Shown piece by piece: positions 31,635 through 39,750 of a stretch of 59,408 bases of DNA (the first letter of the stretch is position 1; the number at the start of each line of letters is the position of its first letter). The DNA comes from Candidatus Hydrogenedentota bacterium. Its GTDB lineage: Bacteria > Hydrogenedentota > Hydrogenedentia > Hydrogenedentales > SLHB01. Position numbers and translations under genes: made by a program. The DNA lies in contig JADLGB010000138.1 in assembly GCA_020849535.1 (NCBI GenBank), positions 1 to 59,408 on the forward strand, read 5' to 3'. The notes beneath the pieces are model-generated. The model saw only the letters and a program-made list of their open reading frames with translations. It had not been told where the DNA came from and made no database searches.

Positions 31635-33353
31635 TCACTCCCGCGCAGCCCCGTGCTTGATATCAACGATGCGGCCCCGGAACACCTCGACGACCCGCGC
31701 GACGTGGGGATCCTGCAAGGCGGTGCGGGCCTCCTCCTGGCTCACCGTGCCCGCGGATACCGGCGCGCGCCGTTCGTCGGGCTGCGGCGCATCCACCGCC
31801 GCCATGCCCTGCGCGTCCATGCGGCACCGGGTTACATTGGACGTGAGTTCACTCAGCACTTCGCCCAGGATGTTCTGATTATCGCGCTGCTCCACTTGGG
31901 AAAGGGAACTCCGCTGCTCCTCCGGGAAGCGCAGGACAATCGTATCGTCCTCAATGGCCACGGGCCGCGCGTGAGCGAGGGCAATCCCAAGCTTTAAGCT
32001 GCGCCCCGACGCCAATTCCGCTACGCGCTGCCAGGCACCTTCCATGTTGGCGGTGGTGACCCGGACCCTGCGGCGCACGCCCGGCTCGGCATCCGGTGCT
32101 TCGTCCTCCGCGGGTACCGCCACCTGAAGCGGCGCGGCGGCCGCTCCCACGGACTTGGCCATGGGCGTCCTTGGCGCCGGATCCACCACGGCCGACATCC
32201 CGCCCGCGCCCAGTTGCACGAGTTTCTCGAGCACGGTATCGACGGAGACCTCGACCGAAACCTTGGACAGGCGGATCAGCAAGGCCTCGAGCGCGATGCG
32301 CTGGGCCAGTTGAGAATCGAAGTCCTTGGCCAGCTCCGCGAACTGCTCGACCAGCCGGATCAGGGTGGTCAGCGTGAACTGGCCGGCAATCTCCTTCATG
32401 GCCGCGATATCCTCGTCCGGCAATGCCAGCAGGCCCGCCGGGTCCGAGGTCTTGCACACGAGAAGGTTGCGGAAATACTGCAGGATATCCTGCACGAACT
32501 GGGAAAGGTCCTTGCCGGCCACGACCACGTCTTCGACGATGCGCAGTTGCGCGGCGATGTCCTGGTCGAGCATCGCCCGGCAGAGGCGATGCATCACGGT
32601 CCAATCGACCAAGCCCAGCACGTCGAACACGTCGTGAAACGTAATCTGCTTGCCGCAGTACGAGATGATCTGCTCCAGGATGCTCTCGGCATCGCGGATG
32701 CCGCCATCGGCCGCGCGCGCAATCGCGTAGAGGGCCTCGTCGGAACAGGTCACGCCTTCGGCGTCGAGAATGTTCCGGAGCAGCTTCGAAATGCTCTCCA
32801 TGCCGACGCGCCGGAAATCGTAGCGTTGACACCGCGAAATGATGGTCGCCGGCACCTTGTGCGCCTCGGTGGTCGCGAGGATGAAGACCGCATGCTCCGG
32901 CGGTTCCTCGAGGGTCTTGAGGAGTGCATTGAATGCTGGCGATGAGAGCTGGTGCACCTCGTCGATCACGTAGATCTTGTAGCGGGACCGCGACGGCACG
33001 AGGCGGATGTTGTCGCGAATCTGGCGCACATCCTCGACACCGTTGTTGGACGCCCCGTCGATTTCGATGACGTCGATGCTGGTGCCCGCCGCGATGGTCC
33101 GGCAGTTGTCGCAGGTGTCGCAGGGGGCGGGCGTCGGCCCTGAGGCGGATTCGCAGTTCAGCGCCTTCGCGAGGATGCGTGCGGTTGTGGTTTTGCCGAT
33201 CCCACGCGATCCGATGAAGAGGAAGGCATGGCCGATGCGGCCCGAGACGATCGCGTTCTGAAGGGTCCTGGTGATGTGTTCCTGGCCGACCACACTCTCG
33301 AAGTTCTGTGGCCGCCACTTGCGGGCGAGTACCAGATAGGGGTCTTTCGCCAT
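31635..33353 (-). CDS. dnaX: DNA polymerase III subunits gamma/tau
   Basis: A 572-residue clamp-loader ATPase. The start ATG 33353 gives MAKDPYLVLARKWRP, the standard DnaX N-terminus; the open frame continues upstream through the SRP RNA and is not coding. Walker A is GSRGIGKTTTA. A four-cysteine zinc module follows (C-x8-C-x2-C-x2-C around CDTCDNC). Walker B and sensor regions are YVIDEVHQLS, LEEPPEHAVFILAT and the SRC motif in ISRCQRYDF. The C-terminal domain is shorter than E. coli tau. I see no A-rich slippery site for gamma production. It drives assembly of the sliding clamp at replication forks. Confidence 0.96.
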   Translation of the reverse strand: MAKDPYLVLARKWRPQNFESVVGQEHITRTLQNAIVSGRIGHAFLFIGSRGIGKTTTARILAKALNCESASGPTPAPCDTCDNCRTIAAGTSIDVIEIDGASNNGVEDVRQIRDNIRLVPSRSRYKIYVIDEVHQLSSPAFNALLKTLEEPPEHAVFILATTEAHKVPATIISRCQRYDFRRVGMESISKLLRNILDAEGVTCSDEALYAIARAADGGIRDAESILEQIISYCGKQITFHDVFDVLGLVDWTVMHRLCRAMLDQDIAAQLRIVEDVVVAGKDLSQFVQDILQYFRNLLVCKTSDPAGLLALPDEDIAAMKEIAGQFTLTTLIRLVEQFAELAKDFDSQLAQRIALEALLIRLSKVSVEVSVDTVLEKLVQLGAGGMSAVVDPAPRTPMAKSVGAAAAPLQVAVPAEDEAPDAEPGVRRRVRVTTANMEGAWQRVAELASGRSLKLGIALAHARPVAIEDDTIVLRFPEEQRSSLSQVEQRDNQNILGEVLSELTSNVTRCRMDAQGMAAVDAPQPDERRAPVSAGTVSQEEARTALQDPHVARVVEVFRGRIVDIKHGAARE

Positions 33354-33407
33354 GCACCATTCCTCGTCGTCGGCCAGAAACTGCGGGCGCCCCCGCCGGG
33401 CAGTCCG

Positions 33408-33546
33408 CGCGCAGGGCATCGGGTGACGGCCAGGCACTCCCACAGCACACGGAACAATCCACCTACGGCTGCTTCCGTCAAGACCTGACCGGGTTCGGCG
33501 GCATCCCGTTGAATGGGACCCGGCCGCCACCCCATGCCCCGCGCCA
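33408..33546 (-). ncRNA. ffs: Signal recognition particle RNA (4.5S/6S-type)
   Basis: On the minus strand the conserved helix-8 core is present: CCGAACCCGGTCAGGTC, then TTGAC, then GGAAGCAGC, followed by GTGTGCTG and GAGTGCCTGG. It matches the bacterial SRP RNA symmetric and asymmetric loops. The strands at 33523-33540 and 33414-33431 pair over 16 of 18 positions to form the long stem, and pairing extends outward to about 33546 and 33408. The apical loop is TTGA rather than the common GGAA. Upstream, TGCCGCCCCTGTACGATACC at about 33573-33592 resembles part of an Alu domain, so the full RNA may be longer at the 5' end. Location just upstream of dnaX is a classic ffs position. Confidence 0.85.
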
Positions 33547-33625
33547 TGACCTGCAAGTTCTTGTCGCACCTCGGTATCGTACAGGGGCGGCACTGGTCCG
33601 CAGGTTTGCGGAAAGGGTAGAGGAA

Positions 33626-33655
33626 ACCGTAGCATTTCCGCGCAAAGCATGTCAA
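33626..33655 (-). promoter_or_regulatory. Promoter for SRP RNA and dnaX
   Basis: On the minus strand TTGACA (33655-33650) is followed after 18 bases by TACGGT (33631-33626). The predicted start is near 33619, ahead of the SRP RNA. The same layout (TTGACA, 18 bases, TAGGGT) occurs in the divergent infC promoter, which supports both. Confidence 0.55.
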
Positions 33656-33691
33656 CCGAGGACTGGGGCGCGGGGCCACGCGAGTGCCGGA

Positions 33692-33720
33692 ATCGGGCCG
33701 ATCCGACCGATCGGCCCGAT
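33692..33720. promoter_or_regulatory. Perfect 12-bp palindrome between divergent promoters
   Basis: ATCGGGCCGATC at 33692-33703 is perfectly complementary to GATCGGCCCGAT at 33709-33720, with a 5-base loop. It lies between the ffs/dnaX and infC promoters. No T-tract follows, so a shared operator or cruciform is as likely as a terminator. Confidence 0.5.
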
Positions 33721-33771
33721 CCGCTCAATGCGCCGGCGGTGAGGGCCGGGGAACCCTGCGCAAACCCAACG

Positions 33772-33801
33772 TTGACATGCCAATCCGGGTTCTGGTAGGG
33801 T
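33772..33801 (+). promoter_or_regulatory. Promoter for the infC-rpmI-rplT operon
   Basis: TTGACA at 33772-33777, an 18-base spacer, then TAGGGT at 33796-33801. The predicted start near 33808 gives a leader of about 220 bases before infC, long enough to hold the attenuator-like hairpin at 33911-33950. Confidence 0.6.
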
Positions 33802-33910
33802 ATGTCGCTTTTGAAAAGCAAGTAGAAGCACCAGCTTCTCACCTTGCCGCGGTGCCGCTTCGCGCGGAAACTTGGGCGCAAGGTAGCATGTGCGGGACAC
33901 CTGTGTGTTC

Positions 33911-33950
33911 ACGGCGGCGGAGGCCTGGTGCTTTCTGCCGCCGTTTTTTT
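33911..33950 (+). terminator. Attenuator-like terminator in the infC leader
   Basis: ACGGCGG at 33911-33917 pairs with CCGCCGT at 33938-33944, followed immediately by a run of seven Ts (33944-33950). Because it sits between the predicted promoter and infC, it would act as a leader attenuator. infC-rpmI-rplT leaders are known to be regulated by L20 or other signals in several bacteria; which one applies here is not evident. Confidence 0.65.
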
Positions 33951-34025
33951 GTGCCGCCGGATACCGTGGTCCGGTTGCGCAGGCGCCGAGAGAACCATGG
34001 ACACGCGAACCAGGAGGGATCAGTA

Positions 34026-34556
34026 ATCGCCAAGCCGACCGAGCAACGGGTGCGGGTGAATGAATCCATTCACGCACGCCAAGTCCGCGTCATCGACGAA
34101 GAAGGGAATCAGTTGGGCATTATGAGCCCGTCCGACGCCCTTCGGGACGCCTACGAACGCGGCCTGGATCTGGTTGAAGTAGCTCCGAACGCGGTGCCGT
34201 CCGTGTGCCGCATCATGGACTACGGGAAGTACAAGTACCAGCAGAGCAAACGCGCGAAGGAGTCGAAGAAGCATCAGCACACGGTTACGGTAAAAGAAGT
34301 GAAGTACCGGCCGAAGATTGACGATCACGACTTCGATTACAAGACGAACCACGTGCGCGAGTTCCTGCAAGAAGGCAATAAGGTAAAGATAACGATCATG
34401 TTTCGCGGCCGCGAGCTGGCCCATCCGGAGTTTGGGCGCGAACTGATGGCGCGGGTCCTGGAAGCGACCAAGGACCTCAGCCAGGAAGAGCACGACCTGA
34501 ACCGGCTGCGCCTGGAAGGCCGGAACATGACGCTGGTCTTGACGCCGGCGAAATAA
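34026..34556 (+). CDS. infC: Translation initiation factor IF-3
   Basis: A 176-residue protein that binds the 30S subunit, prevents 50S joining and checks start-codon and initiator tRNA pairing. The N-domain contains VRVNESIHARQVRVIDEEGN and the C-domain RPKIDDHDFDYKTNHVREFL and NKVKITIMFRGRELAHP, all diagnostic. The start is the rare codon ATC at 34026, placed 8 bases after a perfect AGGAGG (34012-34017). No in-frame ATG or GTG lies at a suitable distance. Non-canonical infC starts (AUU, AUC) let IF-3 repress its own translation, so autoregulation is expected here. First gene of infC-rpmI-rplT. Confidence 0.95.
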   Translation: MAKPTEQRVRVNESIHARQVRVIDEEGNQLGIMSPSDALRDAYERGLDLVEVAPNAVPSVCRIMDYGKYKYQQSKRAKESKKHQHTVTVKEVKYRPKIDDHDFDYKTNHVREFLQEGNKVKITIMFRGRELAHPEFGRELMARVLEATKDLSQEEHDLNRLRLEGRNMTLVLTPAK

Positions 34557-34745
34557 AGTCCCTGGAGCGTCATCCATGCCGGCCCGTGTGCCGTACGGCG
34601 TCTGATGGCGGGGCGGTTCTTTGGCGGTCATGCCGGGGACACTGACGATATTGGGTGCGCCGCGATCATGCTGTTTCGCGGTGTGCGACGGTGGAGTATG
34701 CGCCGTGGCCGCACGTAGCGGCCCGGTTCGATGGAGGAAAAGCGT

Positions 34746-34943
34746 ATGCCGAAAATGAAGACCAACAAGTCCGCGTCGAAGCGGTTGAAGCGCACGAAGA
34801 CCGGCAAGTTCAAGAGGTTCAGCGCGTTTGCACGCCATAAGGCGACCCACAAGAATGCCAAGCGCAAGCGCCGCCTGCGCACCGCGGTGCTGGTTGCGGC
34901 AGTGGACGAACAACGCGTTTCCCGGATGTTGCCCAACGGCTGA
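34746..34943 (+). CDS. rpmI: 50S ribosomal protein L35
   Basis: A 65-residue, very basic protein (MPKMKTNKSASKRLKRTKTG, then FARHKATHKNAKRKRRLR) matching L35. The start ATG 34746 follows GGAGG at 34732-34736. It lies between infC and rplT in the usual order. The 189-base gap after infC has GC-rich potential stems but no gene. Confidence 0.96.
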   Translation: MPKMKTNKSASKRLKRTKTGKFKRFSAFARHKATHKNAKRKRRLRTAVLVAAVDEQRVSRMLPNG

Positions 34944-35022
34944 GGCGCGCGTCCGCGGTTCCAAGAATTGATACGGACTGTGAGTCACGCGCGGCGTGAT
35001 TCCAGTATGGAGGATTTGAAAC

Positions 35023-35388
35023 ATGCCAAGAGCTACGAATTCGCCTGCTTCGCGCAGCCGCACCAAGAAGGTATTGAAACGCGCTTCCGGATATCGCGGA
35101 AGCCGTCATCGTTTGCTGAAGACCGCGCGCCAGGCGGTGGATCATAGCGGTGTCTACGCGTATCGCGACCGGAAGGCACGCAAGCGCGATTTCCGCAAGC
35201 TGTGGATCGCGCGCATCAACGCGGCTACCCGCGCCGCGGGATTGACCTACAGCCGCTTTATCCTGGGGCTCAAACTCGCGAACATCGACGTGAACCGCAA
35301 AATGCTCGCCGAGATTGCCGCCACGGACGAAGCGGGATTCCAGCGCCTGATCGAGGTGGTCAAAGCCAAGCTCCAAGCAGCGGCCTGA
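35023..35388 (+). CDS. rplT: 50S ribosomal protein L20
   Basis: A 121-residue protein that binds 23S rRNA early in 50S assembly and in some bacteria represses its own operon. Diagnostic stretches are [39 protein letters not shown] and [23 protein letters not shown] lies about 10 bases before the ATG. It is 79 bases after rpmI and 10 bases before hisA. Confidence 0.97.
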   Translation: MPRATNSPASRSRTKKVLKRASGYRGSRHRLLKTARQAVDHSGVYAYRDRKARKRDFRKLWIARINAATRAAGLTYSRFILGLKLANIDVNRKMLAEIAATDEAGFQRLIEVVKAKLQAAA

Positions 35389-35398
35389 GCGCGCCCTC

Positions 35399-36127
35399 AT
35401 GCGTGTAGTACCCGCGGTAGACATTCGGGGCGGACTCTGCGTCAACCTGGTACAGGGTGACTACGGCCAGGAAACGGTGTTTGGCCAAGACCCTGTGTCC
35501 CAGGCCATGAAATGGCGCGAGCAGGGTGCGGAACTCGTCCACATTGTGGATCTCGACGGCGCCCGCGCCGGAGAACTCCGCGTCAAAGACGCCATCCTCC
35601 AGATCTCGGCGGTGCGCGTACCCGTGGAAGTGGGTGGCGGCATCCGCTCCATGCGTGACCTGGATGCCGCCTTCGAGGCGGGCGCCGCCCGCGCAATCCT
35701 GGGGACCGCCGCATTCCGCGATCCCGAATTCCTACGCACGGCCACGCGCACCTACCCGGGCCTCGTGGCCGTGGGCATCGACGCACGTGCGGGCAAGGTC
35801 TCCCTAAGCGCCTGGATGGAAGACACGGAAGCTGACGCAATCGATTTTGCACGCCAGGTCGAAGAGGCGGGCGCTTGCCGCATCATCTACACCGACATTC
35901 TGAGCGACGGGATGATGAAGGGACCCAACCTCGATGCGACACGGGCTGTGGCAAAGGCCGTCAGCATTCCCGTCACCGTATCGGGAGGCGTATCATCCCT
36001 TGATGATATCCGCAGGGTTTGTACGGCAGAACCGGACGGCGTAGACGAGGTTATCATCGGCCGCGCCCTGTACGTGGGCGCGTTTACGCTCCCGGAGGCG
36101 ATTGAGGTAGCACGGGAGGGTCCGTGA
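35399..36127 (+). CDS. hisA: ProFAR isomerase, histidine biosynthesis
   Basis: A 242-residue TIM barrel that opens the ring of ProFAR to give PRFAR, the fourth step of histidine synthesis. The catalytic aspartate is in PAVDIRGG near the N-terminus. Phosphate-binding regions are VEVGGGIRS with TAAF, and VSGGVSSLDDI with IIGRALYVG. It starts 10 bases after rplT. Its stop TGA overlaps the GTG start of the prephenate dehydrogenase gene. Confidence 0.94.
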   Translation: MRVVPAVDIRGGLCVNLVQGDYGQETVFGQDPVSQAMKWREQGAELVHIVDLDGARAGELRVKDAILQISAVRVPVEVGGGIRSMRDLDAAFEAGAARAILGTAAFRDPEFLRTATRTYPGLVAVGIDARAGKVSLSAWMEDTEADAIDFARQVEEAGACRIIYTDILSDGMMKGPNLDATRAVAKAVSIPVTVSGGVSSLDDIRRVCTAEPDGVDEVIIGRALYVGAFTLPEAIEVAREGP

Positions 36128-36981
36128 ACCCGAACTTCGGAACAGTCACAATTGTCGGAGCCGGACTTCTAGGCGGCTCCCTGGGGCTGGCGCTCAAGGA
36201 GCGCGGTCTCGCGCGCACGGTGCGCGGCGTTGGCCGGAGACAGTGCTCCCTGGATACGGCCCTGGCGAAGGGTGCCATTGACGAAGGCTATTTGAATATC
36301 GAGGAAGCCGTGCACGGCGCGGACCTCATTGTGGTTTGCACGCCCGCCGGGATGGTCCCGCAACAGTTGGACCAGATTCGGGGGGCGTGTTCCGTTTCCG
36401 CGGTCGTAACGGATGTGGCCAGCACCAAGGCGGAGATCTGCGCGCACGCGGAGGCCACCTGGGCGTCACCCCGGCGCTTCGTGGGGAGTCATCCCATGGC
36501 GGGCTCCGAGAAGTACGGGCCCGAGCATGCCACGCCGACGCTTTACGATGGGTGCGTCACCTTTGTGGAGGCGTTGGGTTCGCAAGAGCCGGAGGCCCAC
36601 GAGCGGATCGTGGCGTTGTGGCGGTCGCTTGGCGCGCGCGTGATTGAAGTCGATCCCGTCCGGCACGATGCCTTGGTGGCGCGCACGAGCCACATCCCAC
36701 ACATTCTCGCCGCGCTCATCGCCGAATTGGCGGGCGACGCCTGCGATGTGCGTGCCGCTGCAGGCCGGGGATTCCGCGATGTCACACGGATCGCCGCGGG
36801 CCGGCCCGAGATTTGGCGTGATATCTGCCTGACCAATCGCGCGGCCGTCCTCGAAGGTCTGGAACAAATTGCGCGCCGCTTGGACCACGTGCGCGGAGCC
36901 ATCGAAGCGGGTTCAGGCGACGCATTGGAGGCGTTTTTCGAGTCTGCGCGCGCGGCCCGACAGAAGGTGGCAGGCGAATGA
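36124..36981 (+). CDS. tyrA: Prephenate dehydrogenase
   Basis: A 285-residue NAD-dependent enzyme making 4-hydroxyphenylpyruvate for tyrosine synthesis. The nucleotide-binding loop is VGAGLLGGSLGLALKERG. Next come VVCTPAGMVPQ, DVASTKAEICAHAE and FVGSHPMAGSEKYGPEHA, the prephenate-binding motif with its catalytic His. The helical C-domain includes RTSHIPHILAALIAEL and GRGFRDVTRIAAGRPE. It begins with GTG 36124 overlapping hisA and ends overlapping tmk (ATGA). There is no fused chorismate mutase or ACT domain. Confidence 0.92.
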   Translation: MNPNFGTVTIVGAGLLGGSLGLALKERGLARTVRGVGRRQCSLDTALAKGAIDEGYLNIEEAVHGADLIVVCTPAGMVPQQLDQIRGACSVSAVVTDVASTKAEICAHAEATWASPRRFVGSHPMAGSEKYGPEHATPTLYDGCVTFVEALGSQEPEAHERIVALWRSLGARVIEVDPVRHDALVARTSHIPHILAALIAELAGDACDVRAAAGRGFRDVTRIAAGRPEIWRDICLTNRAAVLEGLEQIARRLDHVRGAIEAGSGDALEAFFESARAARQKVAGE

Positions 36982-37604
36982 AGGGTTTGTTTATCACCCT
37001 CGAAGGTATCGAAGGCTGCGGCAAATCGACCCAGCTTGGGTTGCTGAGGGAGCACTTGGCCGCACGCGGGTTTGACGTGGTCACCACGCGCGAGCCCGGC
37101 GGCACGCCGGCCGCGGAAGCTGTGCGCGCCATCCTGCTCGATCCGGCGCATAAGGCCCTGTCGTCCACGGCAGAAGCACTGCTCTATGCGGCGGCGCGCG
37201 CGCAGCACGTGGATGAACTTATTCGCCCAGCTCTGGAGGCGGGCAAGATCGTGCTGAGCGACCGCTTCGCGGACAGTACCACGGCATATCAGGGCGCGGG
37301 GCGCGCCATTTCGATGGAGACCATTCAGACTCTGCACAACATCGCGACGCGAGGCACCTGGCCCGACCTCACCATCATTCTGGACCTGCCCGCGGTGGAA
37401 GGGCTCAGGCGTGCCGCAAGGGGGGGAGCCCCGGATCGTATCGAGCAGGAGCCGCTGGCGTTTCACGAACGGGTCCGCGGCGAGTTCCTGCGTATCGCGC
37501 ACGCCGAACCGGACCGCGTTCGCGTGGTGGACGGATCGCGGCCGGTTGATGCGGTGAAGCAGGAGATTCGGGATCTCGTAGACCAGCGGGTAGGCGCGCC
37601 ATGA
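36978..37604 (+). CDS. tmk: Thymidylate kinase
   Basis: A 208-residue P-loop kinase converting dTMP to dTDP. Walker A is EGIEGCGKSTQ. The DRX motif is DRFADSTTAYQGAGR, and TREPGGTPAAEAVR is the dTMP-binding segment. The start codon overlaps the stop of tyrA and its stop overlaps the start of holB. The tmk-holB pairing is common in bacteria. Confidence 0.96.
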   Translation: MKGLFITLEGIEGCGKSTQLGLLREHLAARGFDVVTTREPGGTPAAEAVRAILLDPAHKALSSTAEALLYAAARAQHVDELIRPALEAGKIVLSDRFADSTTAYQGAGRAISMETIQTLHNIATRGTWPDLTIILDLPAVEGLRRAARGGAPDRIEQEPLAFHERVRGEFLRIAHAEPDRVRVVDGSRPVDAVKQEIRDLVDQRVGAP

Positions 37605-38689
37605 GTTTCAGCGCCATTCGCGATCAGGAAACCGCGGTGCGCTTCGTGCGACAGATGCTCGTGGGTAGCCGCATCCCCAACGGGCTGCTTTTCTTCGGCC
37701 CGGGCGGCGTCGGCAAACGCTTGACGGCGCTCGAACTCGCCAAGGCAATCAACTGCCGCGAGGGAAAGGGAGACGCGTGCGGGGCCTGCCTGGCATGCCG
37801 CAAGATCGCGCACGGAAACCATCCCGACATCAAGCTCGTGGAGCCTTCCGACAAGACGCGCCTGATCAAGAAGGACGCCATCGACGAGGTCAATGAACTG
37901 GCCTCGCTGCGCCCCTTCGAGTCGGAGTGGCGCATCTTCATCATCCAAGACGCGGACCGGATGAACCCTCCTGCGCAGAACCACTTTCTCAAGACCCTGG
38001 AAGAACCGCCGGGCCGCTCCTTGTTTATATTGGTGAGTGAGTTTCCGCGGGTGCTGCTGCCCACGATCCGGTCGCGGTGCCAGCAGGTGCGGTTCCGCGC
38101 ACTCGGAAAAGGCACCGTCAAGGACTTACTACAGCGGGAACGCGATTTGCCCGGCGATATCGCCGAGTCTATTGCCGAAATCGCGGGCGGCCAAATGTCG
38201 CGCGCGCTTGACCTGGTGGATTCGGAAAAGCGCGCGGTCGCCCTGTCGCTCACGGAGCGCCTGGCGAACGGAGACGATCCGGTCATCATGGCGGAGGAGT
38301 TCGCGAAGTTCCTCGACGAGCAGCGCAAGGGCATTGAGGCCGCGGTCAAGGTGGACTCCGCCGATAACGGATCCGACGAGGCCGGCCGCGAAGAAATGGA
38401 GCGATCGAAGGCGGAGCGGCTCGCCTATCTCGCGGCGTTGGTCAAACGTGATATGCTGGAGTATCTCTACCTGCTGCAAACCTGGTATCGGGACGAAATG
38501 GTATTCGCCGCGACCCGCGATTCAGCAAAGGTATGGAACAAAGACCATTTGAAGCGGTTGGAAGCGGCGCAGTCGCCGAACGCGGCGGCCAAGATCCGGG
38601 CCATAGAGACCGCGCGTATGTACCTCGACCGCTTCATCAACGAAGAGCGCGTGTTTCGGGACCTGTTCATGGCCCTGGCGGCGCCCTAG
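37601..38689 (+). CDS. holB: DNA polymerase III delta-prime subunit
   Basis: A 362-residue AAA+ clamp-loader subunit. It has the Walker A-like GPGGVGKRLTA, a zinc module (C-x8-C-x2-C-x2-C around CGACLAC), IIQDADRMNPPAQNHFLKTL and the SRC arginine-finger motif in IRSRCQQVRF. Compared with DnaX the P-loop has Arg after Lys, as expected for a delta-prime with reduced ATPase function. It lies between tmk and ricT. Confidence 0.92.
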   Translation: MSFSAIRDQETAVRFVRQMLVGSRIPNGLLFFGPGGVGKRLTALELAKAINCREGKGDACGACLACRKIAHGNHPDIKLVEPSDKTRLIKKDAIDEVNELASLRPFESEWRIFIIQDADRMNPPAQNHFLKTLEEPPGRSLFILVSEFPRVLLPTIRSRCQQVRFRALGKGTVKDLLQRERDLPGDIAESIAEIAGGQMSRALDLVDSEKRAVALSLTERLANGDDPVIMAEEFAKFLDEQRKGIEAAVKVDSADNGSDEAGREEMERSKAERLAYLAALVKRDMLEYLYLLQTWYRDEMVFAATRDSAKVWNKDHLKRLEAAQSPNAAAKIRAIETARMYLDRFINEERVFRDLFMALAAP

Positions 38690-38712
38690 TTCACATAGAG
38701 GGAGCTTAGTGC

Positions 38713-39750
38713 ATGCAGACCGTGAAAATTCGCCTGCGCAAACCGACGCGGGTGTTCACTTTTCTTGCGGATGATATCACGCTGCTTCGAAACGACGATT
38801 GTATCGTCCGAAGCGATCGCGGGCTGGAATACGGCACCTGCGTGCTTCCGCCGGAGCCATGCCCGGATCACCTCATCTCGCGCTACAAGATGACCGTGGT
38901 GCGCAAGGTGACCTTAAGCGACGAAGGGACGTTCCGGCAGCTTCAACAGGAAGAAGCAAAGGCGAAGGAATTGTGCGCGCGCCACATTCGCGACCGCAGT
39001 CTTCCCATGAAACTGGTGGACGTCGAGTACACATTCGACAAGCATAAGGTCATCTTCTATTTCACCGCGGCGGACCGTGTGGACTTCCGCCAGCTTGTCC
39101 GGGATCTCGCGCAGGACTTGAAGACCCGCATCGAACTGCGCCACATCCAGGTGCGCGACGAAGCGAAGATCACCGGCGGGATCGGCATGTGCGGGCGGGA
39201 GCTGTGCTGCGCGACGTGGTTGCGCGAGTTCAAGCCAATCTCGATGAAGATGGCGAAACGTCAGAACCTGTCGCTCAATCCGTCCAAGATCAGCGGCCAG
39301 TGCGGGCGCCTGCTCTGTTGCCTGAGCTACGAGAACGAAATGTACAAGGAGCGAAAACGCTCCGAAGTCGAAGGGACCGTGGCCCCGCGCGTGCAGGAAC
39401 CAGATGCCTATGTTGTGGATGCCTTTGGCGCCGTAGGCGCGTTTTCGCAATCCGATATCCGCCACCGTCCTTCCGATTGGCGGGAACGCCTGCAAGAGAT
39501 GGGTGAGGACGAGACAGTCGTTGAATCCATCGAAGATGTGCTGGAAGAGGAAGTGTTCGAGGACACGGAATTACCCGAGCCTGCCGCTCCTTCCGGTCCC
39601 CACCAGGAGGTGGAGGCGCGGCCGCAGGATGCGCAGCGTTCCGCACAGGGCGATGAGGGCGGTAAGCGCCGCGGCCGCCGGCGCCGACGCCGCAAGCGCC
39701 CCGGTGGTCCATCTCACCACGGCTCAGGCGGCGGTCAAAGCGGCTCTTGA
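38713..39750 (+). CDS. ricT: PSP1-domain protein RicT/YaaT
   Basis: A 345-residue protein. Residues about 1-220 are the PSP1 domain with the cysteine clusters GGIGMCGRELCCATW and KISGQCGRLLCCLSYE. In Bacillus the RicAFT complex binds iron-sulfur clusters and promotes RNase Y-dependent mRNA processing. The C-terminal 100 residues are acidic, then strongly basic (KRRGRRRRRRKRPGG), and look disordered and possibly RNA-binding. It sits between holB and tatD, a familiar neighbourhood for this gene (holB-ricT). Confidence 0.9.
   Translation: MQTVKIRLRKPTRVFTFLADDITLLRNDDCIVRSDRGLEYGTCVLPPEPCPDHLISRYKMTVVRKVTLSDEGTFRQLQQEEAKAKELCARHIRDRSLPMKLVDVEYTFDKHKVIFYFTAADRVDFRQLVRDLAQDLKTRIELRHIQVRDEAKITGGIGMCGRELCCATWLREFKPISMKMAKRQNLSLNPSKISGQCGRLLCCLSYENEMYKERKRSEVEGTVAPRVQEPDAYVVDAFGAVGAFSQSDIRHRPSDWRERLQEMGEDETVVESIEDVLEEEVFEDTELPEPAAPSGPHQEVEARPQDAQRSAQGDEGGKRRGRRRRRRKRPGGPSHHGSGGGQSGS

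Noticed and set aside
33354..33881. N-terminal extension of DnaX
   Set aside because: The frame stays open upstream of ATG 33353, but the DnaX homology starts there and the extra sequence is the SRP RNA gene and its promoter.
34026..34556. infC start at an upstream ATG such as 33890
   Set aside because: The upstream ATG would add about 45 residues unlike any IF-3 and would cross the T-rich terminator; ATC 34026 has the ideal ribosome site.
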